From assembly GCA_903883965.1 (NCBI GenBank), contig CAISCU010000054.1, positions 1 to 64,000 on the forward strand: a stretch of DNA of 64,000 nt, written 5' to 3'. The DNA comes from an uncultured Bacteroidota bacterium (GTDB lineage Bacteria > Bacteroidota > Bacteroidia > UKL13-3). Positions 8,622-19,830 of this stretch are shown one piece after another. The position numbers and the translations under genes were made by a program. Each line of letters starts with the position of its first letter. Within the stretch, counting starts at the first letter, position 1. Below the pieces are notes generated by a model, which was given only the letters and a program-made list of their open reading frames with translations, did not search any database and was not told where the DNA came from.

Positions 8622-9800
8622 TTAAATGCGTTCCAATACAATGGCACTGGCGCCACCGCCACCATTACAAATTCCGGTAACACCATATTTTCCTCCTTCG
8701 TTATTTAGGATGGTAGATAAAGTTGTTACAATTCTAGCACCACTGCAACCTATTGGGTGACCCAATGCCACAGCACCCCCATAAACATTTACTTTTTTAT
8801 CAGAAATGCCCATTAATTTGTTATTCGCTAATCCTACTACTGAAAAGGCTTCATTCAGTTCAAAGAAATCAACTTGGTCAATGGTAATTCCTGCCATTTC
8901 CAAAGCTTTTGGTATAGCCAAAGCTGGAGTAGTAGTAAACCATTCTGGCGCTTGAGCAGCATCAGCAAAACCAATAATTTTTGCTATTGGTTTCAATCCC
9001 AAAGCATTCATTTTTTCTTCGCTCATCAATACCAATGCACTGGCACCATCATTTAATTTTGAAGCATTGGCAGCAGTAATTGTTCCTTCTTTTTCAAAAG
9101 CTGGTTTTAAAGTTTTGAGCTTTTCAAAATTTACTTTTAAATATTCTTCATCAGCAGTAACTACAATTGGGTCTTTACCTCTTTGTGGAACCGATACCGG
9201 TACAATTTCATTCTGGAATGCATTTTTTGCATAAGCTTGTTGTGCACGGGTATAAGATTCAATGGCAAATTGGTCTTGGTCTTCTCTTGTAAAACCATAT
9301 TCTCTTGCACATATTTCGGCAGCATTGCCCATGTGAAAATCTTTGTAAACATCCCATAATCCGTCTTTGATCAATCCATCAACCAAGGTGCCATTGCCCA
9401 ATCTATAACCAGTACGGGCTTTGTCTAAATAATAAGGAATATTGCTCATGCTTTCCATTCCACCAGCAACAACTACATCGTTGCTGCCTAGCATAATGCT
9501 TTGTGCAGCCAACATAATTGCTTTTGAGCCAGATGCACAAACTTTATTTACAGTAGTTGAAGGAATGGTATTGGGTAAACCAGCACCAATCATGGCTTGT
9601 GTTGCAGGAGCTTGTCCTAAACCAGCAGAAATAACATTCCCCATAATGACTTCTTGAACCGCATTTGGGTCTAGGTTTATTTTCTCTAATGCACCTTTAA
9701 TGGCAATAGCACCCAATTGAGTGGCCGTTAAGCTTGATAATGATCCACCCATTGCGCCAATTGGCGTTCTAACAGCAGAAACTATGTAAACACTTTTCAT
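8622..9800 (-). CDS. Acetyl-CoA C-acetyltransferase (thiolase)
   Basis: This 392-residue protein is a full-length thiolase II. The nucleophilic cysteine lies in NKVCASGSKA (near residue 88), the catalytic His in GGAVALGHPIGCSG (near 350), and the second active-site Cys in GICNGGGGAS near the C terminus. Family members condense two acetyl-CoA to acetoacetyl-CoA or run the reverse cleavage. The N-terminal pattern VSAVRTPIGAMGG and the ATP-free, CoA-binding layout are normal. With acetyl-CoA synthetase elsewhere in the window it points to active acetyl-CoA metabolism. It appears to be a single-gene unit: an exact -7 promoter match lies upstream and a strong terminator downstream. Biosynthetic (AtoB-like) versus degradative use cannot be decided from sequence. 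Confidence 0.95.
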   Translation of the reverse strand: MKSVYIVSAVRTPIGAMGGSLSSLTATQLGAIAIKGALEKINLDPNAVQEVIMGNVISAGLGQAPATQAMIGAGLPNTIPSTTVNKVCASGSKAIMLAAQSIMLGSNDVVVAGGMESMSNIPYYLDKARTGYRLGNGTLVDGLIKDGLWDVYKDFHMGNAAEICAREYGFTREDQDQFAIESYTRAQQAYAKNAFQNEIVPVSVPQRGKDPIVVTADEEYLKVNFEKLKTLKPAFEKEGTITAANASKLNDGASALVLMSEEKMNALGLKPIAKIIGFADAAQAPEWFTTTPALAIPKALEMAGITIDQVDFFELNEAFSVVGLANNKLMGISDKKVNVYGGAVALGHPIGCSGARIVTTLSTILNNEGGKYGVTGICNGGGGASAIVLERI

Positions 9801-9828
9801 GTTGGTTCTTTTTAATTTTTGATGGCTG

Positions 9829-9836
9829 CAAAGCTA
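9829..9836 (-). promoter_or_regulatory. Promoter -7 element for the thiolase gene
   Basis: The minus strand reads TAGCTTTG here, an exact match to the Bacteroidota -7 consensus TAnnTTTG, 28 bases before the ATG at 9800. The upstream -33 region is only T-rich, without a clear TTTG, so the call rests on the -7 match and position. Confidence 0.5.
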
Positions 9837-9918
9837 AGATTTTGATTGTGTTAGAAAAAACCGAAACTGGATTATTTTAAAAGAAATGGTTTTATTGTAC
9901 GAAATTTGAAACAAAAAA

Positions 9919-10605
9919 GTGGAAAGGGCATTTGTATATGGCGATTTGGTATTTGAAAGCATGCGATTTGAAGCAGGCCAAATTCCTTTTATTTCCTACC
10001 ATTTAGACCGACTCAAAGCTGCTGCAAAATGTTTAAAAATGGAGTTTCCCACTCAGCTAAACGAAACAGCGGTTGTAGAGCAAGCAAATCAACTCATTCA
10101 AAATGCGGATGAAGCCTTTAAAATTAGGTTGGTTTTGTACAGAGATGCTACGGGTTTTTATTTGCCCAATCAAAACCAAGCCAAATGGGAACTGGCTATT
10201 TTTCCTTTATCTCAGAGAGAGAAACCAATGCCAATTAAAATGGGCATTTATACCGATATCCAAAAACAGTACAACCAATTGTCCTCTTTTAAAACGGGCA
10301 ATGCCTTGTTGTATGTAATGGCTTCAATTTGGGCCAAAGAAAATGGGTTTGACGATGCGTTTATTATAAACGAACAGGGTAGGGTATGTGAAGCCACATC
10401 AAGTAATTTCTGTTGGTTTGATGGCACCAATTGGTTTACCCCACCCTTAACAGAAGCTTGTGTAGCTGGTATTGGCAGAAGAATTTTGCTTGAAAATGAA
10501 CAAGTCGTAGAAAAAATTTGCTACCTAAATGACTTAAAAGCAGCTCAAAAAATTTGTTTAACCAATGCCATCCATTTGCAAACAGCAGCTGTTTTAGTTG
10601 AATAA
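9919..10605 (+). CDS. Class IV PLP-dependent aminotransferase / aminodeoxychorismate lyase-like
   Basis: This 228-residue protein has the fold type IV pattern: RAFVYGDLVFESMR at the N terminus, the PLP lysine in FKTGNALLY, and the cofactor-binding stretch RVCEATSSNFCW. Relatives are branched-chain amino acid aminotransferases, D-amino acid aminotransferases and PabC (4-amino-4-deoxychorismate lyase of folate synthesis). The short length and the ALLYVMA segment favour a PabC-like role, but this is inference. The only usable start is GTG 9919: a TGA lies four codons upstream in frame. The protein therefore lacks the first 15-20 residues seen in most relatives (the NG...D stretch before the GD motif). 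It is divergent from the thiolase gene and converges on gyrB across a terminator. Confidence 0.82.
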   Translation: MERAFVYGDLVFESMRFEAGQIPFISYHLDRLKAAAKCLKMEFPTQLNETAVVEQANQLIQNADEAFKIRLVLYRDATGFYLPNQNQAKWELAIFPLSQREKPMPIKMGIYTDIQKQYNQLSSFKTGNALLYVMASIWAKENGFDDAFIINEQGRVCEATSSNFCWFDGTNWFTPPLTEACVAGIGRRILLENEQVVEKICYLNDLKAAQKICLTNAIHLQTAAVLVE

Positions 10606-10634
10606 AAAAATCCCCTCGGTTACCCGAGAGGATT
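10604..10634 (-). terminator. Intrinsic terminator of gyrB
   Basis: An 11-bp stem with one mismatch (arms 10609-10619 and 10624-10634, loop TTAC) is followed on the minus strand by seven T residues (10604-10610 complement). It lies about 67 bases past the gyrB stop. A second GC-rich stem (CCCCC/GGGGG, about 10666-10685) precedes it. The T-tract overlaps the last codon of the convergent aminotransferase gene. Confidence 0.75.
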
Positions 10635-10700
10635 CATATACTGCTTTATTTAATTAAAACAGGAACCCCCTTTAACCCTCGGGGGAACATAGGCTAAATA

Positions 10701-12707
<2,007 letters not shown>

Positions 12708-12783
12708 CTAATATTTAAAAGGAATTTAGATACATGTTTTCCACATGTTTTTCAACCTATTTTTACAAGTCTAAAGAATTAAC

Positions 12784-13794
12784 TCAATACTTAAAATTCA
12801 GGTCAACAGCTATCATTTCTCCTGTCTGTAATTTATTAAAATTATACAAAGGAGTTTTGCTATAACTTTCAAGCGATTTCAATGTGTTTTGATCAAAAAT
12901 ACCTGCTTCTTCAAGGAGTTTTTCAGCAACATGGTATTGAGGTTGCATTTTACCGTCGTCAATTTTAATACAAACACCCCATTTTTTATCTGTAAAACTC
13001 ATACAGAAAATACCTTCAGCTCCTGTTTTTCCAATAACTTGGGGGGCGGTTACTAGCATCATATCTGTACAATAGCGTTTACTACCTGCAACCATAAACG
13101 GATGGGCAGCAACTGCATTTCTGATGCTTGCTAATGCTTGGTTTCGCTTTTCAGAAAATGTGTTATTACCACACAAATTTTGGTAGGCAATGGCTTGGTT
13201 AATTACAGGAATTGAATAAATGGGAGCTGAGCAACCGTCTAATGCGGCTACCATTTGGTTTTTAGGGTATGCGTAAAGGTCTTCAACAGCACTTAAAATG
13301 AGTTGTTGAATAGGGTGTTCTGGATTGAGATAACCTTCAATAGGGGCATTGATTAATTTACACAATGCCAACATTCCGGCATGTTTACCCGAACAATTGT
13401 TGTGAACCTGACTCGGTTTTTCGTGGTTCAATAACAAGGCTTCTGCAGCCTTTTTAGAGGTAGGTGCTTGGGCGCCACAGTTTAAATCCTGAGCAGTACA
13501 GCCAATTTTGTTTAAGATTTGATGCAATACCTTGATATGCTCAGGCTCAGCATTGTGAGAACCACACATTAAAGCAATTTCTTCAGGGGTAAAGCCAAAT
13601 TTTTCTATACCACCCAATTCAATCAATGGCAATACCTGAATCAATTTCATGGCCGATCTGGGGTAGCATACCTGCTGTATATTGCCTTTTTCAAAAATCA
13701 CTTGGTGGTTTTCATCTACTACACAAACTACTCCTCGGTGAAAACTTTCTAACAGTCCTCCTCTGTAAATCTCCACTAAAATTGGGTTTTCCAT
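12784..13794 (-). CDS. Asparaginase II family protein
   Basis: This 336-residue protein matches the L-asparaginase II family (PF06089), which is unrelated in sequence to the E. coli AnsA/AnsB type. Diagnostic stretches include ENPILVEIYRGG at the N terminus, CGSHNAEPEHI, NCSGKHAGML, DGCSAPIYSIP and GSKRYCTDMM. The characterised member from Rhizobium etli hydrolyses L-asparagine to aspartate and ammonia. There is no signal peptide, so it is probably cytosolic. The gene is leftward, upstream of gyrB but separated by about 130 bases that contain no clear terminator, so read-through to gyrB is possible. It is divergent from the 13862 gene. Family call is firm; substrate is by homology. Confidence 0.88.
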   Translation of the reverse strand: MENPILVEIYRGGLLESFHRGVVCVVDENHQVIFEKGNIQQVCYPRSAMKLIQVLPLIELGGIEKFGFTPEEIALMCGSHNAEPEHIKVLHQILNKIGCTAQDLNCGAQAPTSKKAAEALLLNHEKPSQVHNNCSGKHAGMLALCKLINAPIEGYLNPEHPIQQLILSAVEDLYAYPKNQMVAALDGCSAPIYSIPVINQAIAYQNLCGNNTFSEKRNQALASIRNAVAAHPFMVAGSKRYCTDMMLVTAPQVIGKTGAEGIFCMSFTDKKWGVCIKIDDGKMQPQYHVAEKLLEEAGIFDQNTLKSLESYSKTPLYNFNKLQTGEMIAVDLNFKY

Positions 13795-13832
13795 ATCATT
13801 GGTAAAATTCTTAAAAAAAAACTAGTAATTCA

Positions 13833-13840
13833 TATATTTG
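13833..13840 (+). promoter_or_regulatory. Promoter -7 element for the 13862 gene
   Basis: TATATTTG is an exact match to TAnnTTTG and lies 22 bases before the ATG at 13862, in the 67-bp divergent gap. The -33 region is A-rich without a clear TTTG. Confidence 0.45.
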
Positions 13841-13861
13841 AAAACATTTATCTAAAAATTT

Positions 13862-14836
13862 ATGAAAAAAATAACCATTACCCTGGGATTAATCATTGGA
13901 ATGATTCACCTGCTTCAAGCACAATCAAACAAAGTGTTTCTCCCTTATTTGGAGTCCATTAACATAAAAAAGGACTTTCAAGTTTCAGCTACCAAATTGC
14001 TCAAAAATTACATCGACTTGGCAAACAAATATCAAGTAGTAATGGATGGCAACAAAGACACTTTATTTGATGCAGAAAAATCGAATGAAGAAATTATGAA
14101 CAAAGCCAAACAATTAGATGCGGCTTATTTTATAAAAGGTTCATTGAACAGAATAGGAGACAATGTCATTGTCAATGTATCTTTGTTTGAGACAGCAACT
14201 GGTAATAAAGTGTGGTTCGACCAACTCAAAGCAGCTTCACCCGAAGACCTAGATCCAATTATGCAACGTGTTGGCAATTCAATTGGTACCCAAACTAAAG
14301 CTACAGCAGTAGATGATATTTATTCAGTAACCAACCAAGAAACAGCAGCATTGAACCAAAAACAAACCAATAATAGTTTTGGAGTTTGCTTGGGTGGGCT
14401 TCAGGCATTTCAGTATGATTTACAATTAACTACCATTGGAGCTGGTTGGTATTTTGATTCAAGAAATTTTATTTTTGACATCCGTCCTACATTGGGATTT
14501 GGAAATAAAGGAAGCAATGTTTTTAATGTTGCATTAGAAATGTTCAAACCCGTTAGCAACAATGCCAATTCAGCATTTTATGGAGGAGGAGTAAGTTATT
14601 CTACTTCAACTGTCAAAAAAGGTAGTGATTCATACGATGGTACTGGATTAAATTTGAATGTGGGTGGTGGATATATGTTCAATAGAACTTCAACCTTATC
14701 AGTAAGGTTAGGTGCCAATTTATTCTATGGAATGTATGATGTCACATCTGTAAGTTATTCAGGTACATCTGTTTCAAAAACGACACAATCTCCTTTAGGT
14801 TTAGAATTTAAAGTTGAATTTTTATTCAAAAGATAA
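13862..14836 (+). CDS. Exported protein: FlgO/CsgG-like N-terminal domain plus outer-membrane barrel
   Basis: The protein has 324 residues with a signal peptide (cleavage after LLQAQ, near residue 21). Residues about 25-145 resemble the FlgO/TolB-N/CsgG-like fold: a conserved core of KVFLPYLE, AAYFIKGSLNRIGDNVIVNVSLFETATGNKVW. A serine/asparagine linker follows, then about 155 residues of alternating aromatic and small residues (GAGWYFDSRNFIFDIRP, GLNLNVGGGYMFN) ending in EFKVEFLFKR, typical of a small outer-membrane beta-barrel. The combination suggests an outer-membrane protein with a periplasmic domain; no specific function can be assigned. The stop overlaps the start of the next gene by one base (TAATG), so a lipoprotein is translated from the same mRNA. 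Confidence 0.78.
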   Translation: MKKITITLGLIIGMIHLLQAQSNKVFLPYLESINIKKDFQVSATKLLKNYIDLANKYQVVMDGNKDTLFDAEKSNEEIMNKAKQLDAAYFIKGSLNRIGDNVIVNVSLFETATGNKVWFDQLKAASPEDLDPIMQRVGNSIGTQTKATAVDDIYSVTNQETAALNQKQTNNSFGVCLGGLQAFQYDLQLTTIGAGWYFDSRNFIFDIRPTLGFGNKGSNVFNVALEMFKPVSNNANSAFYGGGVSYSTSTVKKGSDSYDGTGLNLNVGGGYMFNRTSTLSVRLGANLFYGMYDVTSVSYSGTSVSKTTQSPLGLEFKVEFLFKR

Positions 14837-15234
14837 TGAAAGCCCTAAATGTTCTTGCAATAGCACTTGCTGTTTTGTTATTGGCATCTTGCGGCAGTTC
14901 AAGTATTGTATTAACCAATACCAAAAGGCCTTATAACATATATGTGAACAATGTCAATAGAGGAAAAGGTGTGGTTAAAGTGCAACGCGCTGGTTTGCCC
15001 AAGAAAATGACCGTTGATGTAAAAAATAGTTCCGGTGAAATTCTTGTACATGAAGTTGTTCGCAGAGATATCAATGTATTACAATTTACTGCCGGTATTA
15101 TTGGCTTGCTAGGTCCTAATCCATTACTACCACTTTTCTTTTGGAGTTGGAAGTACGACAAAGTGATAGAAATTTACATACCCAAACAAAACAGCGATTG
15201 GGATGCCGAGCCATCCAAAAGCAAATGGGATTGA
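14836..15234 (+). CDS. Small lipoprotein
   Basis: This 132-residue protein has a lipoprotein signal (MKALNVLAIALAVLLLASC, lipobox LASC, lipidated Cys 19). The mature part starts with a serine tract, then contains a PEGA-like stretch (RPYNIYVNNVNRGKGVVKV) and a hydrophobic segment near residues 85-105 (GIIGLLGPNPLLPLFFWSW) that could be a membrane hairpin. Family not recognised. It overlaps the preceding barrel gene by one base, so a joint role at the outer membrane is likely. It converges on the YciO gene with only two bases between stops and no visible terminator. Confidence 0.75.
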   Translation: MKALNVLAIALAVLLLASCGSSSIVLTNTKRPYNIYVNNVNRGKGVVKVQRAGLPKKMTVDVKNSSGEILVHEVVRRDINVLQFTAGIIGLLGPNPLLPLFFWSWKYDKVIEIYIPKQNSDWDAEPSKSKWD

Positions 15235-15236
15235 GT

Positions 15237-15851
15237 TTAGTGCATCAATTCTGATTTTCCATAGCGAACAATCTCAATTTCGCCGTTTGAACAATCTACT
15301 ATGGTAGAAGGAGCATTGCCTCCAACACCACCGTCAATAACCAGATCCACTTGATTAGAGAATTTTTCTTCTATTTCAAGTGGATCTGTCATATAGGCCA
15401 ATACCTCATCATCATGATGAATGGTGGTTACCAACAATGGAACCCCAATTTCTTTGACAATTTGTTGCGCAATTACATTGTCGGGAACTCGAATACCAAT
15501 GGTTTTTTTGTTCCAAGAGAAGTATTTACTCACTTGTTTATTGGCATTGAGAATAAAGGTAAATGCCCCCGGTAAATTGCTTTTTAATACTCTAAAAATA
15601 TGTTTATCTATGCTAGTGGTATAATCAGACAAATGAGACAAGTCAGCACATAACAGCGAAAAATTCACCTTTTCAGGTTTTTTACCAGATAACTTACACA
15701 TTCGTTCTAATCCTTTTTTAGAATCAATTCTACAAGCCATGGCATAAATGGTATCAGTAGGGGTAATGATTACCCCATCTTTGTTGAGAATGTCAATTAC
15801 TTTTTTAAAATCCCTGGGGTTTGGATTGACCGGGTGTATTGTTAGTAGCAT
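15237..15851 (-). CDS. YciO/Sua5/YrdC family protein (threonylcarbamoyl-AMP synthase-like)
   Basis: This 204-residue protein has the YrdC fold signature: GVIITPTDTIYAMACR at the N terminus, LSGKKPEKVNFSLL, LPGAFTFILNA and TIGIRVPDN. TsaC/Sua5 members make threonylcarbamoyl-AMP for the t6A modification of tRNAs that read ANN codons. The length and the form RKP/KPE loop fit the YciO subgroup, whose exact role is less certain than that of TsaC, because the canonical KRP-type motif reads KKPEKVN. The protein is cytosolic. It begins 66 bases upstream... on the minus strand it lies just downstream of sucC, but the sucC terminator stands between them, so it is probably transcribed separately. Confidence 0.85.
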   Translation of the reverse strand: MLLTIHPVNPNPRDFKKVIDILNKDGVIITPTDTIYAMACRIDSKKGLERMCKLSGKKPEKVNFSLLCADLSHLSDYTTSIDKHIFRVLKSNLPGAFTFILNANKQVSKYFSWNKKTIGIRVPDNVIAQQIVKEIGVPLLVTTIHHDDEVLAYMTDPLEIEEKFSNQVDLVIDGGVGGNAPSTIVDCSNGEIEIVRYGKSELMH

Positions 15852-15861
15852 TTACAAATAT

Positions 15862-15891
15862 AAAAAAGGGCAAGCACCGAAGTGCCTGCCC
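15862..15891 (-). terminator. Intrinsic terminator of sucC
   Basis: On the minus strand a 10-bp stem GGGCAGGCAC/GTGCTTGCCC (one G-U pair) is closed by a UUCG tetraloop and followed by six T residues. Arms are 15868-15877 and 15882-15891. The U-G pair is the reason the DNA arms do not match exactly. It is one of the best terminators in the window. Confidence 0.9.
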
Positions 15892-15917
15892 TTACTAATT
15901 TTATTGATTAAATTTGA

Positions 15918-17138
15918 CTAGATGGTACCTGCTACTGCTTTTTGAACCAAATCAGCAGCTTCTTTTAGTACAATTGCTGAATAAACTTTTAATCCAGACT
16001 CATCAATGAGTTTTTTAGCAGCTTCGGCATTGGTTCCTTGTAACCTTACTATAATTGGAACAGGAATGTTACCAATTGATTGGTAAGCATCAACCACACC
16101 TTGAGCAACCCTATCACACCTAACAATTCCACCAAAAATATTGATTAAAATGGCTTTTACATTTGGGTCTTTTAAAATGATTCTAAAACCAGCTTCAACT
16201 GTTTTTGCATTGGCAGTTCCACCTACATCTAAAAAGTTAGCAGGTTCACCACCCGATAATTTAATGATATCCATGGTTGCCATGGCCAAACCAGCACCAT
16301 TTACCATACAGCCCACATTGCCATCTAATTTTACATAATTCAAATTAAATTCTTTGGCTTCAACTTCTGTAGGATCTTCTTCTGCCAAATCTCTCATGGC
16401 TTCGTAATCTGGATGACGATACAAAGCATTGTCATCAATGTTTACTTTTCCATCAACTGCTATAATTTTGTCATCAGATGTTTTTAACACCGGATTGATT
16501 TCAAACATGGCTGCATCTGAATGGTCATATGCTTTATACAAGGCAGTTACAAATTTGACCATTTGTTTGAATGCTTCACCTTCACAACCCAAATTGAATG
16601 CAATTTTTCTGGCTTGGAAACCTTGTAAACCAACTTTAGGATCAACAGTTTCTTTGAATATCAAATGTGGGGTTGTTTCTGCAACATGTTCAATGTCCAT
16701 ACCACCTTCTGTAGAATATACAATGATGTTTTTACTTTGACCACGGTCTAACATCACACTCATGTAATATTCTTTGGTTTGACCAGGACCTGGGTAATAC
16801 ACATCTTGAGCTACCAATACTTTACTTACCAATTTACCTTTAGGACCTGTTTGGATAGTCACCAATGTGCCACCTAATAAATTGCCAGCAATTTCTTTAG
16901 CCTTATCAGCGTTTTTAGCTACTGCGACACCTCTTTGGTCTTTACCCTCAATGGTACCTTTACCTCTTCCACCTGCATGAATTTGTGCTTTTACTACAAC
17001 AAAATCGCTTCCAAATTGGTCTTTCAATTTCAAGGCAGCATCGTAAGCTTGGTCTGCTGTTTCAGCAACAATTCCTTCTTGTACAGCTACCCCAAATGAT
17101 TTTAAAATTTGTTTCGCTTGGTATTCGTGAATATTCAT
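15918..17138 (-). CDS. sucC: Succinate-CoA ligase (ADP-forming) subunit beta
   Basis: This 406-residue protein is full-length SucC. It starts [17 protein letters not shown], has the ATP-grasp region ([12 protein letters not shown]), and ends with the CoA-ligase part that includes NFLDVGGTA and [16 protein letters not shown]. With the alpha subunit SucD it converts succinyl-CoA to succinate in the citric acid cycle while making ATP or GTP. SucD is not adjacent, as is common in Bacteroidota, where the subunits are often unlinked. The gene is a single leftward unit with a terminator 27 bases past the stop. Its upstream region holds a 19-base palindrome (17167-17185) placed just ahead of a TATTTTCG near-match to the -7 consensus, which suggests control of this step. 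Confidence 0.95.
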   Translation of the reverse strand: MNIHEYQAKQILKSFGVAVQEGIVAETADQAYDAALKLKDQFGSDFVVVKAQIHAGGRGKGTIEGKDQRGVAVAKNADKAKEIAGNLLGGTLVTIQTGPKGKLVSKVLVAQDVYYPGPGQTKEYYMSVMLDRGQSKNIIVYSTEGGMDIEHVAETTPHLIFKETVDPKVGLQGFQARKIAFNLGCEGEAFKQMVKFVTALYKAYDHSDAAMFEINPVLKTSDDKIIAVDGKVNIDDNALYRHPDYEAMRDLAEEDPTEVEAKEFNLNYVKLDGNVGCMVNGAGLAMATMDIIKLSGGEPANFLDVGGTANAKTVEAGFRIILKDPNVKAILINIFGGIVRCDRVAQGVVDAYQSIGNIPVPIIVRLQGTNAEAAKKLIDESGLKVYSAIVLKEAADLVQKAVAGTI

Positions 17139-17166
17139 TTCAAAAAATTTTGCTGCGAAAATACCA

Positions 17167-17185
17167 TTTCAATTCAGAATTGAAA
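17167..17185. promoter_or_regulatory. 19-bp palindrome upstream of sucC, possible operator
   Basis: TTTCAATTC-A-GAATTGAAA is a perfect inverted repeat of nine bases around one central base. On the minus strand it ends a few bases before TATTTTCG, a one-mismatch version of the -7 element, so it would sit between the -33 and -7 regions of a sucC promoter, the typical place for a repressor site. No binding protein can be named. Confidence 0.4.
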
Positions 17186-17281
17186 GCATTTTGTTTGAAA
17201 TTGATGCCAATCAATACACAATGCCGATCCAACTTTTAAATATTCAAGAATAATTTTGTGAAGAATCTGTATATTTCAGCC

Positions 17282-17935
17282 ATGATTCTTGCCTCAAACA
17301 TTCGTAAGTCTTACCAAGGAATTCAAGTGCTCAAAGACATCAGCTTGCAAATCAATCAAGCTGAAATTGTTTCAATTATAGGCGCGTCTGGTGCCGGAAA
17401 ATCAAGCTTACTCCAGATTCTTGGAACATTAGACAAACCTGATTCAGGAACCCTTCAAATTGCCAATACCACCATCAATCAATTGACAGCAAACCAATTG
17501 GCAGATTTTAGAAACAAACACATTGGCTTTGTTTTTCAGTTTCATCAATTGTTACCCGAATTTACTGCTATTGAGAATATTTGTATGCCTGCTTGGATTG
17601 CGGGTCAATCTAAATCTGTAAGCAAACAAAAAGCCCTTGAACTATTAACCATCATGGGGTTAACTGAAAGAGCCAACCACAGGCCATCAGAACTCAGTGG
17701 GGGAGAACAGCAGAGAGTTGCAGTTGCCAGGGCTTTGATCAATGACCCATCAGTGATATTAGCCGATGAACCTTCTGGTAATTTAGATTCAAATGCAGCC
17801 AAACAATTGCACGAATTGTTTTTTGACTTGAGAAAACAATTTAACCAAACCTTTGTAATAGTTACTCATAACCAGCAATTGGCTGAAATGAGTGATAGAA
17901 TGTTGACCATCAAAGACGGAAAAATCAATCCATGA
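17282..17935 (+). CDS. ABC transporter ATP-binding protein, LolD/MacB type
   Basis: This 217-residue ATPase has Walker A (GASGAGKSS), Q-loop ([13 protein letters not shown]), signature ([15 protein letters not shown]), Walker B ([12 protein letters not shown]) and H-loop (IVTHN). The sequence between Q-loop and signature and the DEPSGNLD box fit the LolD/MacB/FtsE group, best LolD, which with LolC/E releases lipoproteins from the inner membrane. No permease gene is adjacent. ATG 17282 ([13 protein letters not shown]) is preferred to GTG 17258 because ABC domains of this group start just before this strand. The stop overlaps the recQ start (ATGA), so the two are translationally coupled, although no functional link is obvious. 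Confidence 0.88.
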   Translation: MILASNIRKSYQGIQVLKDISLQINQAEIVSIIGASGAGKSSLLQILGTLDKPDSGTLQIANTTINQLTANQLADFRNKHIGFVFQFHQLLPEFTAIENICMPAWIAGQSKSVSKQKALELLTIMGLTERANHRPSELSGGEQQRVAVARALINDPSVILADEPSGNLDSNAAKQLHELFFDLRKQFNQTFVIVTHNQQLAEMSDRMLTIKDGKINP

Positions 17936-19830
17936 AACAAGCTGGCCTTGCTGTTTTAAAAAAATATTGGGGACATACTGCTTTCAGAGACTTACAATGG
18001 GATATCATATCCTCTGTTTTAAATGGGAAAGATACGCTGGCTTTGCTTCCAACTGGCGGAGGTAAATCTATTTGTTACCAAATACCGGCTTTGCTCTTAG
18101 AAGGTGTATGCGTGGTTGTTTCTCCATTGGTTGCATTGATGAAAGACCAAGTTGAAAAACTCAATCAAATAGGTATTTCAGCTGCTGCTATTTATTCAGG
18201 AATGCCCCAAAAAGAAATTAAAATAGTATTGGGTAATTGCATTCAAGGGCAAGTTCAGTTTTTATATGTATCGCCAGAGCGCATTCAATCAGAGCAGTTT
18301 CAAGTAAGTATTCGAGAAATGCAACTGTCACTAATAGCTGTTGATGAAGCTCATTGTATCAGTCAGTGGGGATTTGATTTTAGACCCGAATACCAGAAAA
18401 TTAATAGCCTCAGATCACTCTTTCCAGAAGTACCAATCATTGCTTTGACAGCAACGGCTTCACACAAAGTAATAGTTGACATAGAAAAGCAACTTGAGTT
18501 AAAACATACAAAACGTTTTACAGCCAGTTTTGCCAGGCCCAATCTGAGCTATTTGGTGAGGCAAACTTCCAATAAAGAAAATCAGATTTTTCAAATTGCA
18601 AAGGGAGTAAAAGGATCTGGATTGGTGTATGTAAGAAGCCGTAAAAGAGCTGAAATACTTGCAGATACATTGATTCAATCGGGTTTTTCGGCATCTTGTT
18701 ACCATGCTGGATTGGCCCATGATATGAGAAACGAACGTCAAACTAAATGGATCAAAGGTCAAACACAAATCATGGTTTGTACCAGTGCATTTGGAATGGG
18801 AATTGACAAGCCAGATTGTAGGTTTGTTATACATGAAGAATGGCCCGACAGTTTAGAGGCATATTACCAAGAAGCAGGAAGGGCAGGGCGTGATGGCAAA
18901 GCCTCCTATTGTGTTTTGTTATTTGATAGTTCGGATGAATTGCAGTTAGAAGAACGCATCAACCTACAATTTCCAAGCGAAGCATTTGTAAAAATGGTGT
19001 ACGATTCTATTTGCAGTCAGTTTCAGGTACAAATTGGTCAGAATACTACTGAATCTTTGGTGTTTGATTTGGAAGCAATTTGTCAGAAGTTAAAAACCAG
19101 AGAATCAATTATAAAGCCTGCTTTACAAGTATTGCAACAACTTGGACTCATACATTTGAGTGATGCTTTTTTTGAACCCTCTCGTTGTTTTTTTACGGCT
19201 GACCACCAAGAAATTGAATTGCTGTCCAATACTACATTCAAAGATTTACTAGGTCTTTTACTCCGAACCTATGGCGGATTGTATGATTATCCAACCATTA
19301 TTTCTGAACAATTCATTTCAAGAAAACTCAATCAACCCGAGGCTGTCATCAGAAAAAGTTTACAGGCATTACATGAGCTCAAACTCATCCATTACAAACC
19401 ACAGAATCAAGCTTCCAGGTTAACTTTTACGGCATCCAGAATTCAATCAACATACATTCAATTTAACAAAGCCAATTACCGTGAAAGAAAAACGTTGTAT
19501 GCCGATAAATTAAAATACATGTTGCAATATGCTGCCACTCAATCTACTTGCAGAAGTCAACTCATTTTGGCATATTTTGAAGAAAAAAATGCAATCCCAT
19601 GCGGTACCTGTGATGTTTGTAGGCAGGCCAAAAGCACTCTTTCCAATAAAGAATCAATTTGGAAGGAAATGATACTGTTGAAATCAACACAAGGTGTACA
19701 TACGATTGCTGATTTGCTTGTGTTTGTTGAACCACACGAACATCATCAATTCAAAGACTTTTTGCGCATCTTGCTTGATCAGCAGCAAATTAAATTGTTA
19801 GCTGATGGCCGATTCGAAATTATTCAATAA
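17932..19830 (+). CDS. recQ: ATP-dependent DNA helicase RecQ
   Basis: This 632-residue protein is a RecQ-family 3'-5' helicase. The first 350 residues hold the SF2 motifs: [13 protein letters not shown] (I), [12 protein letters not shown] (Ia), [15 protein letters not shown] (II with the RecQ-specific aromatic loop), TASFARPN, and [11 protein letters not shown] (VI). The RecQ C-terminal zinc region is present, with cysteines in [10 protein letters not shown] and CGTCDVC. A winged-helix part follows. The C-terminal 60 residues do not clearly form an HRDC domain. RecQ unwinds DNA during recombination and fork repair. It overlaps the upstream ATPase gene by four bases and overlaps the convergent ftsE gene by 11 bases at the 3' ends, which leaves no room for a normal terminator. 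Confidence 0.93.
   Translation: MKQAGLAVLKKYWGHTAFRDLQWDIISSVLNGKDTLALLPTGGGKSICYQIPALLLEGVCVVVSPLVALMKDQVEKLNQIGISAAAIYSGMPQKEIKIVLGNCIQGQVQFLYVSPERIQSEQFQVSIREMQLSLIAVDEAHCISQWGFDFRPEYQKINSLRSLFPEVPIIALTATASHKVIVDIEKQLELKHTKRFTASFARPNLSYLVRQTSNKENQIFQIAKGVKGSGLVYVRSRKRAEILADTLIQSGFSASCYHAGLAHDMRNERQTKWIKGQTQIMVCTSAFGMGIDKPDCRFVIHEEWPDSLEAYYQEAGRAGRDGKASYCVLLFDSSDELQLEERINLQFPSEAFVKMVYDSICSQFQVQIGQNTTESLVFDLEAICQKLKTRESIIKPALQVLQQLGLIHLSDAFFEPSRCFFTADHQEIELLSNTTFKDLLGLLLRTYGGLYDYPTIISEQFISRKLNQPEAVIRKSLQALHELKLIHYKPQNQASRLTFTASRIQSTYIQFNKANYRERKTLYADKLKYMLQYAATQSTCRSQLILAYFEEKNAIPCGTCDVCRQAKSTLSNKESIWKEMILLKSTQGVHTIADLLVFVEPHEHHQFKDFLRILLDQQQIKLLADGRFEIIQ

Noticed and set aside
12732-12751. 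DnaA-box-like TTTTCCACA with repeated ACATG near gyrB as a replication origin
   Set aside because: A single imperfect box, no further boxes or AT-rich unwinding region, and no dnaA or dnaN gene in the window.
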